This document shows positions 19,129 through 33,100 of a DNA stretch of 64,000 bases, piece by piece. Below the pieces are notes generated by a model that worked only from the letters and a program-made list of their open reading frames with translations, ran no database searches and was not told the origin of the DNA. Origin of the DNA: Macrostomum hystrix (lineage: Eukaryota > Platyhelminthes > Macrostomidae); contig CATNEN010000038.1 of NCBI GenBank assembly GCA_950097015.1, positions 18,944,001 through 19,008,000 on the forward strand. The letters run 5' to 3'. How positions within the stretch are numbered: the first letter of the stretch is position 1; each line of letters opens with the position of its first letter. The translations under genes and the position numbers were made by a program.

Positions 19129-22100
19129 AATGAACATGGATATAAAAAGAAATTTTTCTTAAAATCAGTTGTAATATAGCAAAAAAAACTAAATTTCTAT
19201 AGTAGGGTCTAACAAGAGAGCTTGTAGCCAAGTGATTAAGAGATTTAGACTTTTAACGAAAAGGTGTTTTATATATTTGATAAGCAGTGTTGGGCAAGTT
19301 ACTTTAAAAAAGTAACTTCCGGTCAAGTAACTTCCGGTTCTAAAGAAAGTAACTTCCGGTAGTAGTTCCGGTACCGGCACTCGAAAATAAAAGTAACTTC
19401 CGGTTCTTCGGCACCGGTACTTTCTACTTTTGAAAAATCGCGTGTTAAAGAAGGGCTTAATTATGTTTTTATTATTAAAAAACCAATAATAACATGCCTT
19501 TGCAACTGCCAACTTGTCTAGAGTAAAACCAAGTGGAAAATGATTAAATGAAATTATTGAAAACAAAAAATTAATTTCTGAAAACCTATATTTTTATGGT
19601 TTTTGCTTCTTTTTCCAGCACTAAGGTTCAATCCTTGCTGTGGCAGAACTTTACCAATTACCACTCAAAAGTTTGGCCTGCGCAACTAAAAAAGCTGAAA
19701 AAAAATTAGATTTGCATGTATTTTACACCATAACATTACATTAAGTTTAAATTTGAATAAAGCGTGCGCAAATAGACTAAACGTGATCAGTAAAAAATGA
19801 AAATTCGAAAATTGAAAAATCGTGCCTCTGTTTGACGATAATTCGAGCCTGCCCTCAGAAATCGCATATTCGCGCCTCAATCACACCACTGAATAACTAA
19901 CAACACAAGAGTCTTACAAACTAATGACATAAAGTGACAACTCTAAAAAGGTGGAAAGAGTAGCTCTAGTGGCGCTGCTGCCCTGCTGATAATTACCTTT
20001 ATTAATTCAATAACCTTTTAAGCCCTGAAAAAACTACTTTGACATTTAGACAATTTAGCCTAGGTTAACAGCTGAGAAAAAAAGTTTGCATGCTTCTTAA
20101 AAGGAACCCCCGTAATTTAAACTTGAAAGCTTTAGCACTAGTGTAAAAGCTAGATATAGACAGTCATGTTGTCACAATTCACATCAAATGCCTGTTGCCG
20201 CGAAGTAGTACAAGGCGGTTTAGTGTCGCGTCGGCAAGAGGTGCTCGCTTTGCTCGAATTAAAAATTTAATTTTTTAAAGAACCAAAAAGTTGTTAAAAT
20301 TCACCAACTAAATAAAATTCGAAATTTCTCGGCATTTCTTACGACATTATGAACTGATGATATGAAAATTCTTTCAATTTGTATGTTTTCTTTACTTTCT
20401 TTCTCTTTTTTTCTCTGCATTTAAAAAAGTGCCGGAAGTACCGGACTTAACAAAAAGTAACTTCCGATACCCTAGTCCGGCACTACAAAAAAAAGAACCG
20501 GAAAAAAGTGCCGCTTTAAAAAACAGTAACTTCCGGCACAAAAAGTGCCGGAAGTGCCGGAAGGTTGCCCAACACTGTTGATAAGTACATACCTTATAAG
20601 TATAACTTCGTATTCTCTTTAAAATTTTTCTATCTCTTAATTATTTATCTCACATCATGATTGATCATTTTTGAAGACTAGATCAAAGCCACTAAATATA
20701 TATGAATATTATGGTCTTCTTTTAAACTGGCTAATATCTTAACAAATTGATTTTCGCACATTTTTATTGAATATAAGATAAAGAGGCTTAAATTTGCTAC
20801 CTGAACTAAAATTTCAATTAAAAAACTATAGATAATAAAGTTTATATGAACCTAATTTGGGCCTATTATAATAGTAGAATGCTATTATATAAGAACTGAG
20901 AAAGAATGATTGCTTTTAGTCCAAATTTTGTAAGTGGATCTAATACAATGGGCTCTAGCATAGCAATTGTCATTTAGCTAGTGTAACTTCAGCTTTGGCT
21001 ATATTGCAGTTTGTTTCATGTAATTTTTTATCTGTCTGTGGCCAAAACCATGAGGCAACTATAGCCATGCCACATCATTTTTCTATGACCAGAACCAAAT
21101 CCATAATCTACTTATTTTTACATTGGAAAACATCAATAATTAAATGTGAACAAACAAAAAGAGTAACATCAGGCATTCTAACCAGTTATTGCCTAAGTTA
21201 CTGAACTTTGAACATTTGCAAAGGAAAGGATAGTAATGAGCTATCTAGAACAGAATGGTGCTGAACAAGTGGCGATGGTTCACCACTGCATAATTTCGCC
21301 AGTCTTACATATGAAAGCCAGCCATCTGTCAAGATGACTGGCATGACTAGTTTGATTAAATTCACACTCAACATGACACCCCCCTAGGCATGGATTCAAA
21401 CAAAAATACATTGAAACAGTGAAACAAACTGCAATATTGCCAAAGCTGGATTTGCCTATAATTTTATTTACCTCCTGCATTAAAGTGATTAAGCTCAATT
21501 CTTTGGAAATGTCCCATATGCAAAATAGATGCATAAGCACAAAAATAAAGTCATTTTATTTGGGGCATAGCTGCAGACAGGAGACCTGGGGGATTATCAC
21601 GCCAACGTGCCTTCGGACACACTCCAAGTCCAATTACAATGCCTTGCAATTAGAAAGGCAGGGAAGGGCAGGGAAGAGGGGAGATGTACAGTGCAGGTAG
21701 CTATGCTTCGGTGACCAGGTGACAAACCCAGCTATGGCGTAGGCAACAAGTACTTCGGCGGTTATATCAGCTAAGTCTATGTAAGACATTATTAAGCAAT
21801 TGAATAAGTATCACAAATATACTATTAGATTGAGAAAGCAGCAGCAGCTGTAATTGTTAGCAGAGTACAATAGATGCCTGCCCGGCAAGACAACATAGTA
21901 ATATGTTAAAGACAGTCATAGGCATAGACGAAATACAAAAAATCTAAAGGAAAAAGAATTTCACTATGAATAAAATTTTATTCGTTTTTTATTTTAAAAT
22001 GATAGCCCAACCAATTTTAACTAGATTTCGCATAATAACGTTGGTCATGCCATTGCTGTTAAAAAAATCAGCAAGCGCAAAGCAGTCAGCTGAGTTCTGC

Positions 22101-23620
22101 TTCTCAGAAAAATGTGTTTTAAACCCGCGCCTGTTTCTACTTTCTAAACGTAATTTACGAAAAAGAGTTACGTAAAATAAAATAAAATATTATATTAAAA
22201 AATAAAGTATAGAGGTTCATAAGCATAACTTGAGATCTCAGCCTCTGGCACAGAATATTGTATCGAGAAAAAAAATTATGCAACTAATAACGGCTCACCA
22301 GGAAGAAATTAAAAAGCATTTATTGTCAATTTAGACAGACAAGTTATACCCAGTTTGCAAACTTTCTCTAGAAAACGAACGTTAACAATAATATTGAGAG
22401 CATATATGTTACTTAGAATTTGGCACTACTTCATAGAGATAAAAGGTAGACGAAAACTCGGAGTGGCGAAGAAACCTCGATCTCCCTGAATCCGCTTATT
22501 GAAACGTTGGATAATCTGATTAGCAAATAAAGTACAGTTACATGTCTGTACACCCAGACGTTTGTCTTTCTTCATTTTCTACAAGCAGGTAATGTGGCTT
22601 GGGCGAAGTCAGTTTACCTCGTCAGTTACGAGTTAAAGACAATCTATTAAGTGATGCGCTACACTGGCTATGAAAAATTAAAATAATATGATTAACACAG
22701 CACAGTGATTTTTATCTCGTATTTGGCAGAGAGCTGCAAAGTGCGCGATGGCGTACGAAATTGTAGTATATTAGCGGCGGTTTAAGGCTTGTGTGGTGTA
22801 TTTTGATAGAAGGATTTTATTTATTTACAAGAACAGTCGCATGAAATTATAAAATGGCTAGCCATGTACACAGGCAGATTACAAAGCAATGTCAAAAGTA
22901 TGTTGTCATTAGTCGTCGATTACTAAAAAAGACAGAATTAGCACTCCCTGAAAGCTAGCTCCAGATCTTCACAAATCTATAAACTTTGCTATGTAATGCT
23001 ACTGAAAGTAGTGTATATGTTTCAAAGAATCACTTTGAAACCAACATTTTCTTATAAGTCTTGGTCCCTATCGGTCAAGACGTAATCAAAGTGGATAATG
23101 ACTAAAAGACTCACAGTGAATTTTAGGTAAAAAATTGCTGTCAGTCATATATAATTGAAAAGAGGACCATAGTTGTACAAAAATGTAGGTATAAATAAAA
23201 AAGAAGAGCTACCTGGTAGAGATATAGAAAATCTCAAATCAAAGCACTTTGTTTGAATAAAAAACCATAGGCAGGTTGGTGAAGGGGCCGCTGTTGCACA
23301 ATGCGCTAGTCGCATCAGCATTAGAAAATTCTCTATACAGACTACTAAGGCATAGGTGGCTATGAAAATATCATATTTATCAGAAAAAGGCATGGCAAAA
23401 CAACGGGTGGTTGGCCTCAAATTTCCTATGAATAAATTTTTAACAAACACACAAGCACACACTCTACTTACACAAGAAGGTAGACAGAAAAATGCGGAAC
23501 ATATGCAAACAGAATATTTATATTGATACTTGTCCGATAATTAACAATCAATATTTCCATACTAATTAGAACAAAGCCATTCCACGCATGCGTGTACAAA
23601 GGGGGGAAGGCAAATGTGTA
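19129..23620. other. Region between AHCYL exon and the LRIG 3' end
   Basis: Apart from the hAT-like element at 19285-20577 this is AT-rich sequence with no recognisable exon. The missing first AHCYL coding exon or exons, the AHCYL promoter and the LRIG 3' UTR should be here. Short open frames at 20995-21204, 21280-21540 and 23145-23462 have no coding signature. Confidence 0.5.
19277..20585. mobile_element. Non-autonomous hAT-like DNA transposon (1,293 bp)
   Basis: The element spans 19285-20577 and is flanked by a perfect 8-bp target-site duplication ttgataag (19277-19284 and 20578-20585). Terminal inverted repeats start cagtgttgggcaa on both ends. An 8-bp duplication and this terminus are characteristic of the hAT superfamily. 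Both subterminal regions carry clusters of acttccgg/ccggaagt motifs (19313-19420 and 20430-20565), the usual kind of hAT transposase-binding array. The interior is AT-rich with no transposase ORF. Confidence 0.93.
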
Positions 23621-26600
23621 TCATGTGACAGTTTCTTGCACTGTGATAATCGATGGCCCGCCGCCTAGCAGAAGCAGAGATCTGGACGATCGAGGCCTCG
23701 CTAAACTGCTGCTAGATGGCTCGCAGCCGCTGTCAAAGTCTGTCGAACTGGGACTTTTCTGACCAGTAAAGGTGCTACACAATGGCGCCTGCTGTTGCTG
23801 CTGCTGCATAAGCAACGATGAAGGCACTGGTTGCTGCTGCTGGGGATACTGGAAAGAGAACTGGTGCAGCAAGGCTCTTTGAGCATTTCTGCCGCTGCGC
23901 CAGCTAGTTGAAGGCGGCTGAGACGGCTGCTGCTGCTGCTGCTGCTGCTGATGCCGCTGGTGATTGTGCAGGCAGTAGCCGTCGTAGGCGTGACAGCGCA
24001 GGTGCTCAACTGAATCTCCGCTGCTAGCGCTGCCAGTGTTATAATCGCTGGTCTCAGCTGGCTTCGGCTGCTGCTGCTGTTCTTTTAGAATGGAGCGAGT
24101 CTGCAGTTGAACTGGCTGACACACGGAGCGCTGATGCTGCAGCAGTGGAAATCTACAATGGCCTGGCAGTAAGCTGCCGCCACCGTTAAATATTAAATCG
24201 GGCTCGCTTTTGTGTGCACCATTCCCATTGCCATAGCGACTAAGGCGACGCTGCTGGTCTGTTTGTAGCTGCAGTAGCTGAAGTTGATGCTGCTGCTGCT
24301 GCTGCTGCTGAGGCAAATGAAATGGTGGAATCGGTGGCGGGGCACCGTTGGCCGCAGCCGCAGCCGCCGCAACAGCTGCCAACGCGCCAGACGGTTGCAG
24401 CTGGTTGGGATAAAGATCACCAGACTTTGAATGCGACAAAGCCATCATTGAGGATATCATTAGCGGTATGCGCTGCTGCTGCTGCTGCTGCTGCTGCTGC
24501 AACAGTTGGGCCTGTTGATGTGGCGCAGGCTGGTGCAGCAAGGAGGGCTGGCGGGACAGGCCGGAGGATAGCGCAGGCTCGGACCGGTGCATTTGGTCAC
24601 GATGGGCTCGCTCCTGATCAGCCAGGCGCTGGCTGAGCGATCGTTTCATTCGGCGCGACTTTCTGCGCAGGAAAACAAACACGACGCACCAGAGCAGCGT
24701 GGTGAGCAGAACGCAGGAGGTGGCCGACACCACAACGGCGAATATTAGCAGCGAGAAATTCGCCGGCGTTGTCGGCGGCGACGGCGACGCGGCTGGTCGG
24801 TTAGTCGAGTCCGACGGCGTGGTGGGCACAGTCGGCTTGGCGGTGGTGGCGAGTTCGTCAATCAGCCGATCATAATTGCCGACAAGCAGCTCGACTCGCC
24901 GACTGACCAGGCCAACAGAGTTAGCGGCCTCGCACTGGTAGACACCGGCGTCAGCTGCCACAGCCGAGGACAGGCTGTAGCGAGATTCGCTTCGATTAGC
25001 CAGCCGGCGATCGTTCAAATACCAGGCGTACACCGGCGCCGGGTTGGCTTCGGCCTCGCAGTCCAGCACAATGTCGCCGCCTGGTTGGACGCCGACACGG
25101 GCGGACCAAGCGGCTGCCGACACGAATCTTGGCCGGGTCAGCACCTCCAGATCGAAGGACGTCTCCAGCCGGCCGGCGGCGTTCTCGCTGATGCACAGGT
25201 AGCGCCCGGTGTCGGCGCCGGTTAAACGGCGAATGCCGAACCTCGCCGCCTCGCCATCTGGCAGTGTTAGGCGACGTTCAACCGCGGCCGGGAAGTTTCC
25301 CAATCGGCGCAGACTCTGCTCGGGCCTAGGGAAGCCGACGCTGGCGCAGGGTATCTCCAGACTGTCGCCTTCGCGCGCCTGATAGACCAGCCTGGGCCGT
25401 TGGACCAGGCGCGGCGGCGCCAGCACCCGAATGGTGGCCGGCAGTGACCGGATGGCCGGCGCGTGCTGCGCGCCGCCGCCAGCTGTTGCGGAGCCGCCGA
25501 CGGTGACGGAGCAGCGGTACAGACCGGAGTCGCTGGCGTTTAGATGCGTCAGGCGAAGCTGGGCGCGCCACTCTTTGTCAGAGCGGATGAGGCTCACCTG
25601 CGGATTGAAGGGTTTCAGTTTGAAAATGTGCAAAAAATTGCATATGTATAAATGTACAAAATAAACCTGAGAATTCCACACCTGAGATATTTACGAGCGT
25701 AATTCCCAAATAAGTTTTTCCTATCGAGAAAAAATAATTATTATTCTGATCCCAAACAAGGTTTCTTCTGTTCCCAATCTAGAGTTATCCTGATCCTATT
25801 CTAGAGTTATCCTGATCCCGAAATAGAGTTATCCTGATCCTATTCTAGAGTTATCCTGATCCCGAAATAGAGTTATCCTGATCCCAATATAGAGTTATCC
25901 TGATCCCAATCTAGAGCTATCCTGATCCCAATCTAGATTTATCCTGATCCCGAAATAGAGTTATCCTGATCCCAATATAGAGTTATCCTGATCCCAATCT
26001 AGAGCTATCCTGATCCCAATCTAGATTTATCCTGATCCCGAAATAGAGTTACCCTGATCCCAATATAGAGTTATCCTGATCCCAATCTAGAGTTATCCTG
26101 ATCCCAATCTAGAGTTGTACTGATCCCAATCTAGAGTTATCCTGATCCCAAACAAGGCAGTGGGTATTTGAATTATCCCCGTGTTCTTTTCCCAGGGTGA
26201 AAAATAGCGTGATCTTTCTACTGTAAACAAAATTAAGGCTTATCGGATAAGAAACTGCTGTGCACACCTGGTCCGACCCCAAAATCAAGTCTGTGTACAC
26301 AGGGCGGCCGATCAGGGAGGCCCCGGTGTCGCCACCACCGGGACTGCCGCTTTCGTCGCCAGCCGAGTCTCGCCTGCCAGACGGCACCATGCCGACGCCG
26401 ACTGAGGGCGGTGAGCCGGGCGACGCCGACGAAGACTTGGCAACAGCGTCGGGCGTCAACGGAGCTCGTTGCCAAACAATGCGCGGCGCCAGATTTGACA
26501 GGATGGTACAGTCCAGGCTGAGATTGTGGCCAACTAGCTTGGCCTCGCTTGGCGGATGCGCAATCACTTTGGGCACCAGGCCGATCTCGCAGTTGGCCGC

Positions 26601-27122
26601 TTGCGAGTCGCGCAGAGTCAGGACGTTGACGCCGCGCAGAGCCGGCGGGCTGGCGCAGCGGACGCTGACGTCGGGCTCGGTGAAGCTCTTGGAGCGCAGC
26701 CAGGAGACGAAGGCGCGAAGACTGCACAGGCCGCAATGGTAGTGGCTGGTTTGCAGGTGCCTTTGTTAATTGAGGCGATGGTGGAAGGTGTGAATGTAGG
26801 TGAATGTCAGGGGGTCGGTGGCAGAGCGGACAACGCCTTTGCCTCTTGCACCAAGGTCCATGAGCTCGATTCCGCTGCGAGGCCACATTAATTTGTCGAG
26901 ATATTTACGCCTTTGAAGGCCAACCTCTAATGTACAGTACAAGTGTACACTGCCTGACAATGAGAAAGTTAGGGCAGATGTACACACCTGTGTGAGCGTG
27001 TGTCTGAGTGCAGTATCTGTGAGCGTATGTGCTCAGGAGTCAGCGGAATGGGCGGAATTGCCTCCTCGCTGCCTGCGGGTCTAGAGTCATTAGATAATGT
27101 GCCATTGCCCGCAGCCCCTGCA

Positions 27123-27154
<32 letters not shown>

Positions 27155-30100
27155 GTAGGTGAACAATTTTCGTAGTAAAAATTGCCAGATACTACTGCTA
27201 GTAGATTAACGAAAGTACGTACAGGGGTCAATGCGTCATCAGCATCAAAGATGATTGCATATGATTCCTTAGGACAAAGCCTTACACAATGAACCAATAT
27301 GTGACACAGCGATTAATGACAGAGGTTGTAAATAAAGGTTATTAACTGTCTGCCCAGGGCAAACTCACAGCTTTCTTAGAAAGATCATGCCCTTCAGATC
27401 GTTGGACTCGGACTCTTCCACCCCGGTGATGTTGTTGCCGCGCAGGTCCAGTTCTTCTAGGCGAACTAGGCCGCTAAAATAGCCGCCACGAATCATGGCT
27501 AGCCGATTGGAGGCCAAGGACAGATGGCGCAGCTGGTTCAGGGCTTCGAATACCTTGTCGTCGATGACGTGAATGCTGTTGTTGGACAGGTCGCTGAAAT
27601 TTTAATAACAATTATTTGCAAACTTGAAAAGGAACCGCTTAACTTAATCAGATTTCTAATCTAGTCCTAAAAATAAATTATCATTTGGTATTTTCAGCTT
27701 TCAAATAATGGAATCCACTACAAGCTTGGGTATTTCAGCCTTCAAATAATGGAATCCACTACAAGCTTGGATATTTCAGCCATTAAATAATGGAATCCAC
27801 TACAAGCTTGGATATTTCAGCCATTAAATAATGGAATCCAATACAAGCTTGGATATTTCAGCCTTCAAATAATGGAATCCACTAAAAGCTTGGATATTTC
27901 AGCCATTAAATAATGGAATCCAATACAAGCTTGGATATTTCAGCCTTCAAATAATGGAATCCACTAAAAGCTTGGATATTTCAGCCATTAAATAATGGAA
28001 TACAATACAAGCTTGGATATTTCAGCCTTCAAATAATGGAATCCACTACAAGCTTGGATATTTCAGCCTTCAAATAATGGAATCCACTACAAGCTTGGAT
28101 ATTTCAGCCATTAAATAATGGAATCCAACACAAGCTTGGATATTTCAGCCTTCAAATAATGGAATCCAACACAACCTTGGATATTTCAGCCTTCAAATAA
28201 CGGAATCCAACACAAGCTTGGATATTTCAGCCTTCAAATAACGGAATCCAACACAAGCTTGGATATTTTAGCCATTAAATAATGGAATCCAACACAAGCT
28301 TGGATATTTCAGCCTTCAAATAATGGAATCCAATACAAGCTTAGATATTTCAGCCTTCAAATAACGGAATCCAACACAAGCTTGGATATTTCAGCCTTCA
28401 AATAACGGAATCCAACACAAGCTTGGATATTTCAGCCTTCAAATAACGGAATCCAACACAAGCTTGGATATTTCAGCCTTCAAATAACGGAATCCAACAC
28501 AAGAATCCAAACAAATTTAAGCTTTTAGAGACAAAAAACTGAAAAAAATAATGAACACTTACAGCTCTTTTAACCGATGCAGGCCGCCAAAAGCGTTGCT
28601 AGGCAACTGGGCCAGATTGGGATTACTGCTGAGTCGCAGCACCTCCAGTCGCGCCAGAGGATCAAAGATGCCGCCAATGAAGCTCAGTTGATTAAAATCC
28701 AGGTGCAATTGTTGAAGATTTTTCAATTTCTCAAATGCGTCAGTTTGCACAGTGCGAATATCATTTCTAGACAGGTGCAAGCTGATGAGATCGTCCAGTC
28801 CGTAAGTCACCTCGCGGTTGACCGATGCCACCCGATTGCAGCTGAGGTCGAGCGAGTTCAGCCCGCCGCCTTCGATATAGAACGAGCCGGCGCCGAAGAA
28901 TTGCAAACGATTCTTGCGCAATTTCAAATCTTTCAACTGGCGCCACTCGCGAAACATCAGCGGCGGTATGAACTCCAGACCGTTGCGACTGATGTCCAGC
29001 GATTCAACAGACGGAAAGTGGGGAAAAATATCCGGCCGACTTTTCTGACTCTGCGACACCGACTGGTTCAGGCTGACGTGTAGCCGATTTCTAGCCAGGC
29101 GAAACTGCCGCAGCTGGCGCAGCCGCGTGGTGCCAATCAGCGGATCGATGCGGCTGATCCGATTGTTGCTAACCGACCTGGCAACCAAATATCAATTGGT
29201 GTTGAAATCAAGAATACACAATTATCATGGTCTTCCTTTAATACTCGTAATACAATTTAATGATGTCTAAAATACTTCATCTACCATATATCAATCTACC
29301 AAGCTGTCAATTCACTAAGCTGTCAATCTTCAAAGCTGTCAATCTGTCAATCCATCAAGCTGTCAATCTGTCAATCTACCAAGCTGTCAATCTACCAAGC
29401 TGTCAATTTGTCAATCTACCAAGCTGTCAATCCACCAAGCTGTCAATTCACCAAGCTGTCAATCTTCAAAGCTGTCAATCTATCAATCCACCAAGCTGTC
29501 AATTCACCAAGCTGTCAATCTTCAAAGCTGTCAATCTATCAATCTACCAAGCTGTCAATCTGTCAATTTACCTAGCTGTCAATCCAGCAAGCTGTCAATT
29601 CACCAAGCTGTCAATCTTCAAAGCTGTCAATCTGTCAATCCATCAAGCTGTCAATCTACCAAGCTGTCAATCTACCAAGCTGTCAATTTGTCAATCTACC
29701 AAGCTGTCAATCCACCAAGCTGTCAATTCACCAAGCTGTCAATCTTCAAAGCTGTCAATCTATCAATCTACCAAGCTGTCAATCTGTCAATTTACCTAGC
29801 TGTCAATCCACCAAGCTGTCAATCTTCGAAGCTGTCAATCTACCAAGCTGTCAATCCACCAAGTTATCAATCTTCGAAGCTGTCAATCTACCAAGCTGTC
29901 TATCTACTAAGCTGGCAATCTATTAATCTACCAAGCTGTCAACCTACCAAGCTTACACTATGCAAAAAGCCATATAAAAATAATTTATTTTATTTTTTAA
30001 TCGGACACTATTTTAGTTACTGTCAGATTTTTCAAGGTGGCGAAATTCGATATAATTTGATGAATGTAGCTTTTTTAATCGGATACAATGGGAGAACCTA

Positions 30101-33100
30101 TTTCGTTACAAAGGCTATAAAATATATAATCTATAGCAGAACACAATAGAACCACCGCTACAACTGCTACTATCAATAAAATTGTTAGCCAGTGAAATTG
30201 CCAGAGGGTTAAAATTGGGCATAACTGGCGTTGCATTCATGGCGGATAGGGTTGGGCGGGCGCCGATTCGAAGAATATACAGAGCTAGAGGGGAGGGAGA
30301 AAGGGGAAGTACGAAAATAAGATGTTTTAATGCCCCCCGGTTCAACTTCGCATCCGCGCTATAATATATATCATATCTATGTATTCCCCCTTACCTATCC
30401 CTATCCCACACAATACACAGCCACAACCGAATACACAGTAGCTAACACAGAGCTGCGGAGCTACTGAAATTCGCGCAACGTCTCTAGTCTCGTATTATCC
30501 AACCCTCGGGCCAAACAGAGGAAACAGGGAGAGAAGAAAAAAAAGTCTGCATAGAAAGAATTTTCTACACTTCAAAACTTGCCTACCGACAAACCTACCT
30601 CACCCCGCCCGCCCGCCCGCCCGACAAAAAAGCGTGTTATAGAAATCCCCATTGGCCGATCTTTCAAAACATCTTTCTCTTTCACTTTCTCTATATATCT
30701 CCGTCTATCTGTCTATGTTTAAGGTCTTAGCTTATTGAGGCAAAGGAGTAGGTGGAGAAACTACAAAGTTAGGTCAAGCATACCCACATATTGTGCATAA
30801 ACATTCGCACACACACACAGACACACTTATACACCAGGTTTGCTTGCTTGGAAAACAACACAAGCAGAAGCAGAATGTCGGAAACTGAGTTAGTTTGAAA
30901 TAGGGATCAAACACAAGATGTGCAGGATGGAAATATACAAGTGTGTAGCTATGCAATTCATATTTCTCCGCAGCTAAAAGTGTGAAACATAAATTCACCT
31001 ATGTAAATAACAGTCAGCATTAATCGAGTTAGTGCCAACTTATATTGGTGCCCCAAAAATGTTAAAAAAATACAATTTGAAATCAATGCATCAGCAATGT
31101 AGCACCAAGCTGCAGATATGGATTTAGATAACTAGCATTAGATTTCACAGACAAGATTATGACCGTCAGTAGACGATAATTTGATATACAATCGTAGATA
31201 AATCTGTATTTTGCGATATGCAATAAAGATCTGATTTATAGCTTCAAAAATGCATTTTTCAGATTAGCAAAAAATGGAATTAAGTATTGCAAAAATTTTT
31301 AACGAAAATGTAACTCAACTCCTTTGAATTCTGAATTCTTAAAATTTCATTTTGCTAATTGAAAGTAACGTTATTCATAGATTTCTTCATGTTAACTCTT
31401 AACTTACCCGATAATCTTCAACCTACCCGATAATCCTCAAGCTACCCGATAATCCTCAACCTACCCGATAATCCTCAACCTACCCGATAATCCTCAACCT
31501 ACCTGATAATCCTCAAGCTACCCGATAATCCTCAAGCTACCCGATAATCCTCAAGCTACCCGATAATCCTCAAGCTACCCGATAATCCTCAACCTACCTG
31601 ATAATCCTCAACCTACCCGATAATCTTCAACCTACCCGATAATCCTCAAGCTACCCGATAATCCTCAACCTACCTGATAATCCTCAACCTACCCGATAAT
31701 CTTCAACCTACCCGATAATCCTCAAGCTACCCGATAATCCTCAACCTACCCGATAATCCTCAAGCTACCCGATAATCCTCAACCTACCCGATAATCCTCA
31801 ACCTAGCCAATAATACCAAATCTACCGGATAATCCCGTATCTACCCGATAATCCTCAACCTACCGATAATCCTCAAGCTAACCAATAATCCTCAACCTAC
31901 CCGATAATCCTCAAGCTACCCGATAATCCTCAAGCTACCCGATAATCCTCAAGCTACCCGATAATCCTCAACCTACCCGATAATCCTTAACCTACCCGAT
32001 AATACCAAATCTACCGGATAATCCCGTATCTACTAAATAATCCTCAACCTACCCGATAATCCACAAAATACCCGATAATCCACAAACTACCCGATAATCC
32101 TCAAACTACCCAATAATCCTTACCCTACACGATAATCCTCAACCTATTGAACATGAATCAATCTACCCGATAATTCACAAACTACGCGATAATCCTGAAC
32201 CTACTGGATAATCCGGAACCTACCCGATAATCTTGAACCTACCAAAAATCCTCAGTCTAAAACACTTTAAATTTTTTCTTCAACCATAAAGCGGAGCATT
32301 TTTAGAGAAGCGCAAATAAAGCCCTAAGTTGGAAACCACAATTACAGGCAATTCGAAAAGCAATGAACCGATAAAAATCAGATTATTTTCATTATTTTTT
32401 TAAAACCTGAATTTATCTGTATTTGTTTGCAATCCGAGTATTGGTTGGGTTAAGCTAGCATGGGAATCAAAGCCCCTTCAAATTCAGTGAAGCGTGAGCT
32501 AGGCCGAAATTTCCCCAAGTTTATGTTTGCAGTTTTTAAAGCAAACAAGTAAAACTCTACATTGGTGAAAAAATTGTTTTCATTACGAAAAGATTCAAAA
32601 AAAAAATGAATATGTCTGTTTAACACTTTACTGAATTGCGGGCCGCATTTATAAGGGGATAGATCTATAATACAAGGAGAGATAGAAGAATAAAGGGATG
32701 AGATAAGCGATAAATGGGAGAGTTAAGAAAGGAGAAAAAAGACACGGGAAAGAAATGAGACACGGGAGAGAGATGAGACAGGGGAGAGAGATGAGACACG
32801 GGAGAGAGATGAGACAGGGGAGAGAGATGAGACACGGGAGAGAGATGAGACACAGGAGAGAGATGAGACAGGAGAGATGAGACACGGGAGAGATGAGACA
32901 CGGGAGAGAGATGAGACACGGAAGAAAGATGAGAAACAGGAGAGAGATGAGACAGAAGAGAGATGAGACACTGGAGAAAGATGAGAAATAGGAGAGAGTT
33001 GAGACAGAAGAGAGATGAGACAGGGGATAGTTGAGACAGTAGATGAGAAAGGGATGAGACAGAGGTGTGACAGGAGAGAGTTAATAGGTGTTCGTTCAGG

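Noticed and set aside
26109-26267. Extension of the LRIG Ig1 frame past 26268
   Set aside because: The frame continues into the 22-bp intronic array; the CAG/GTGTGC donor at 26268 joins in phase with exon 9.
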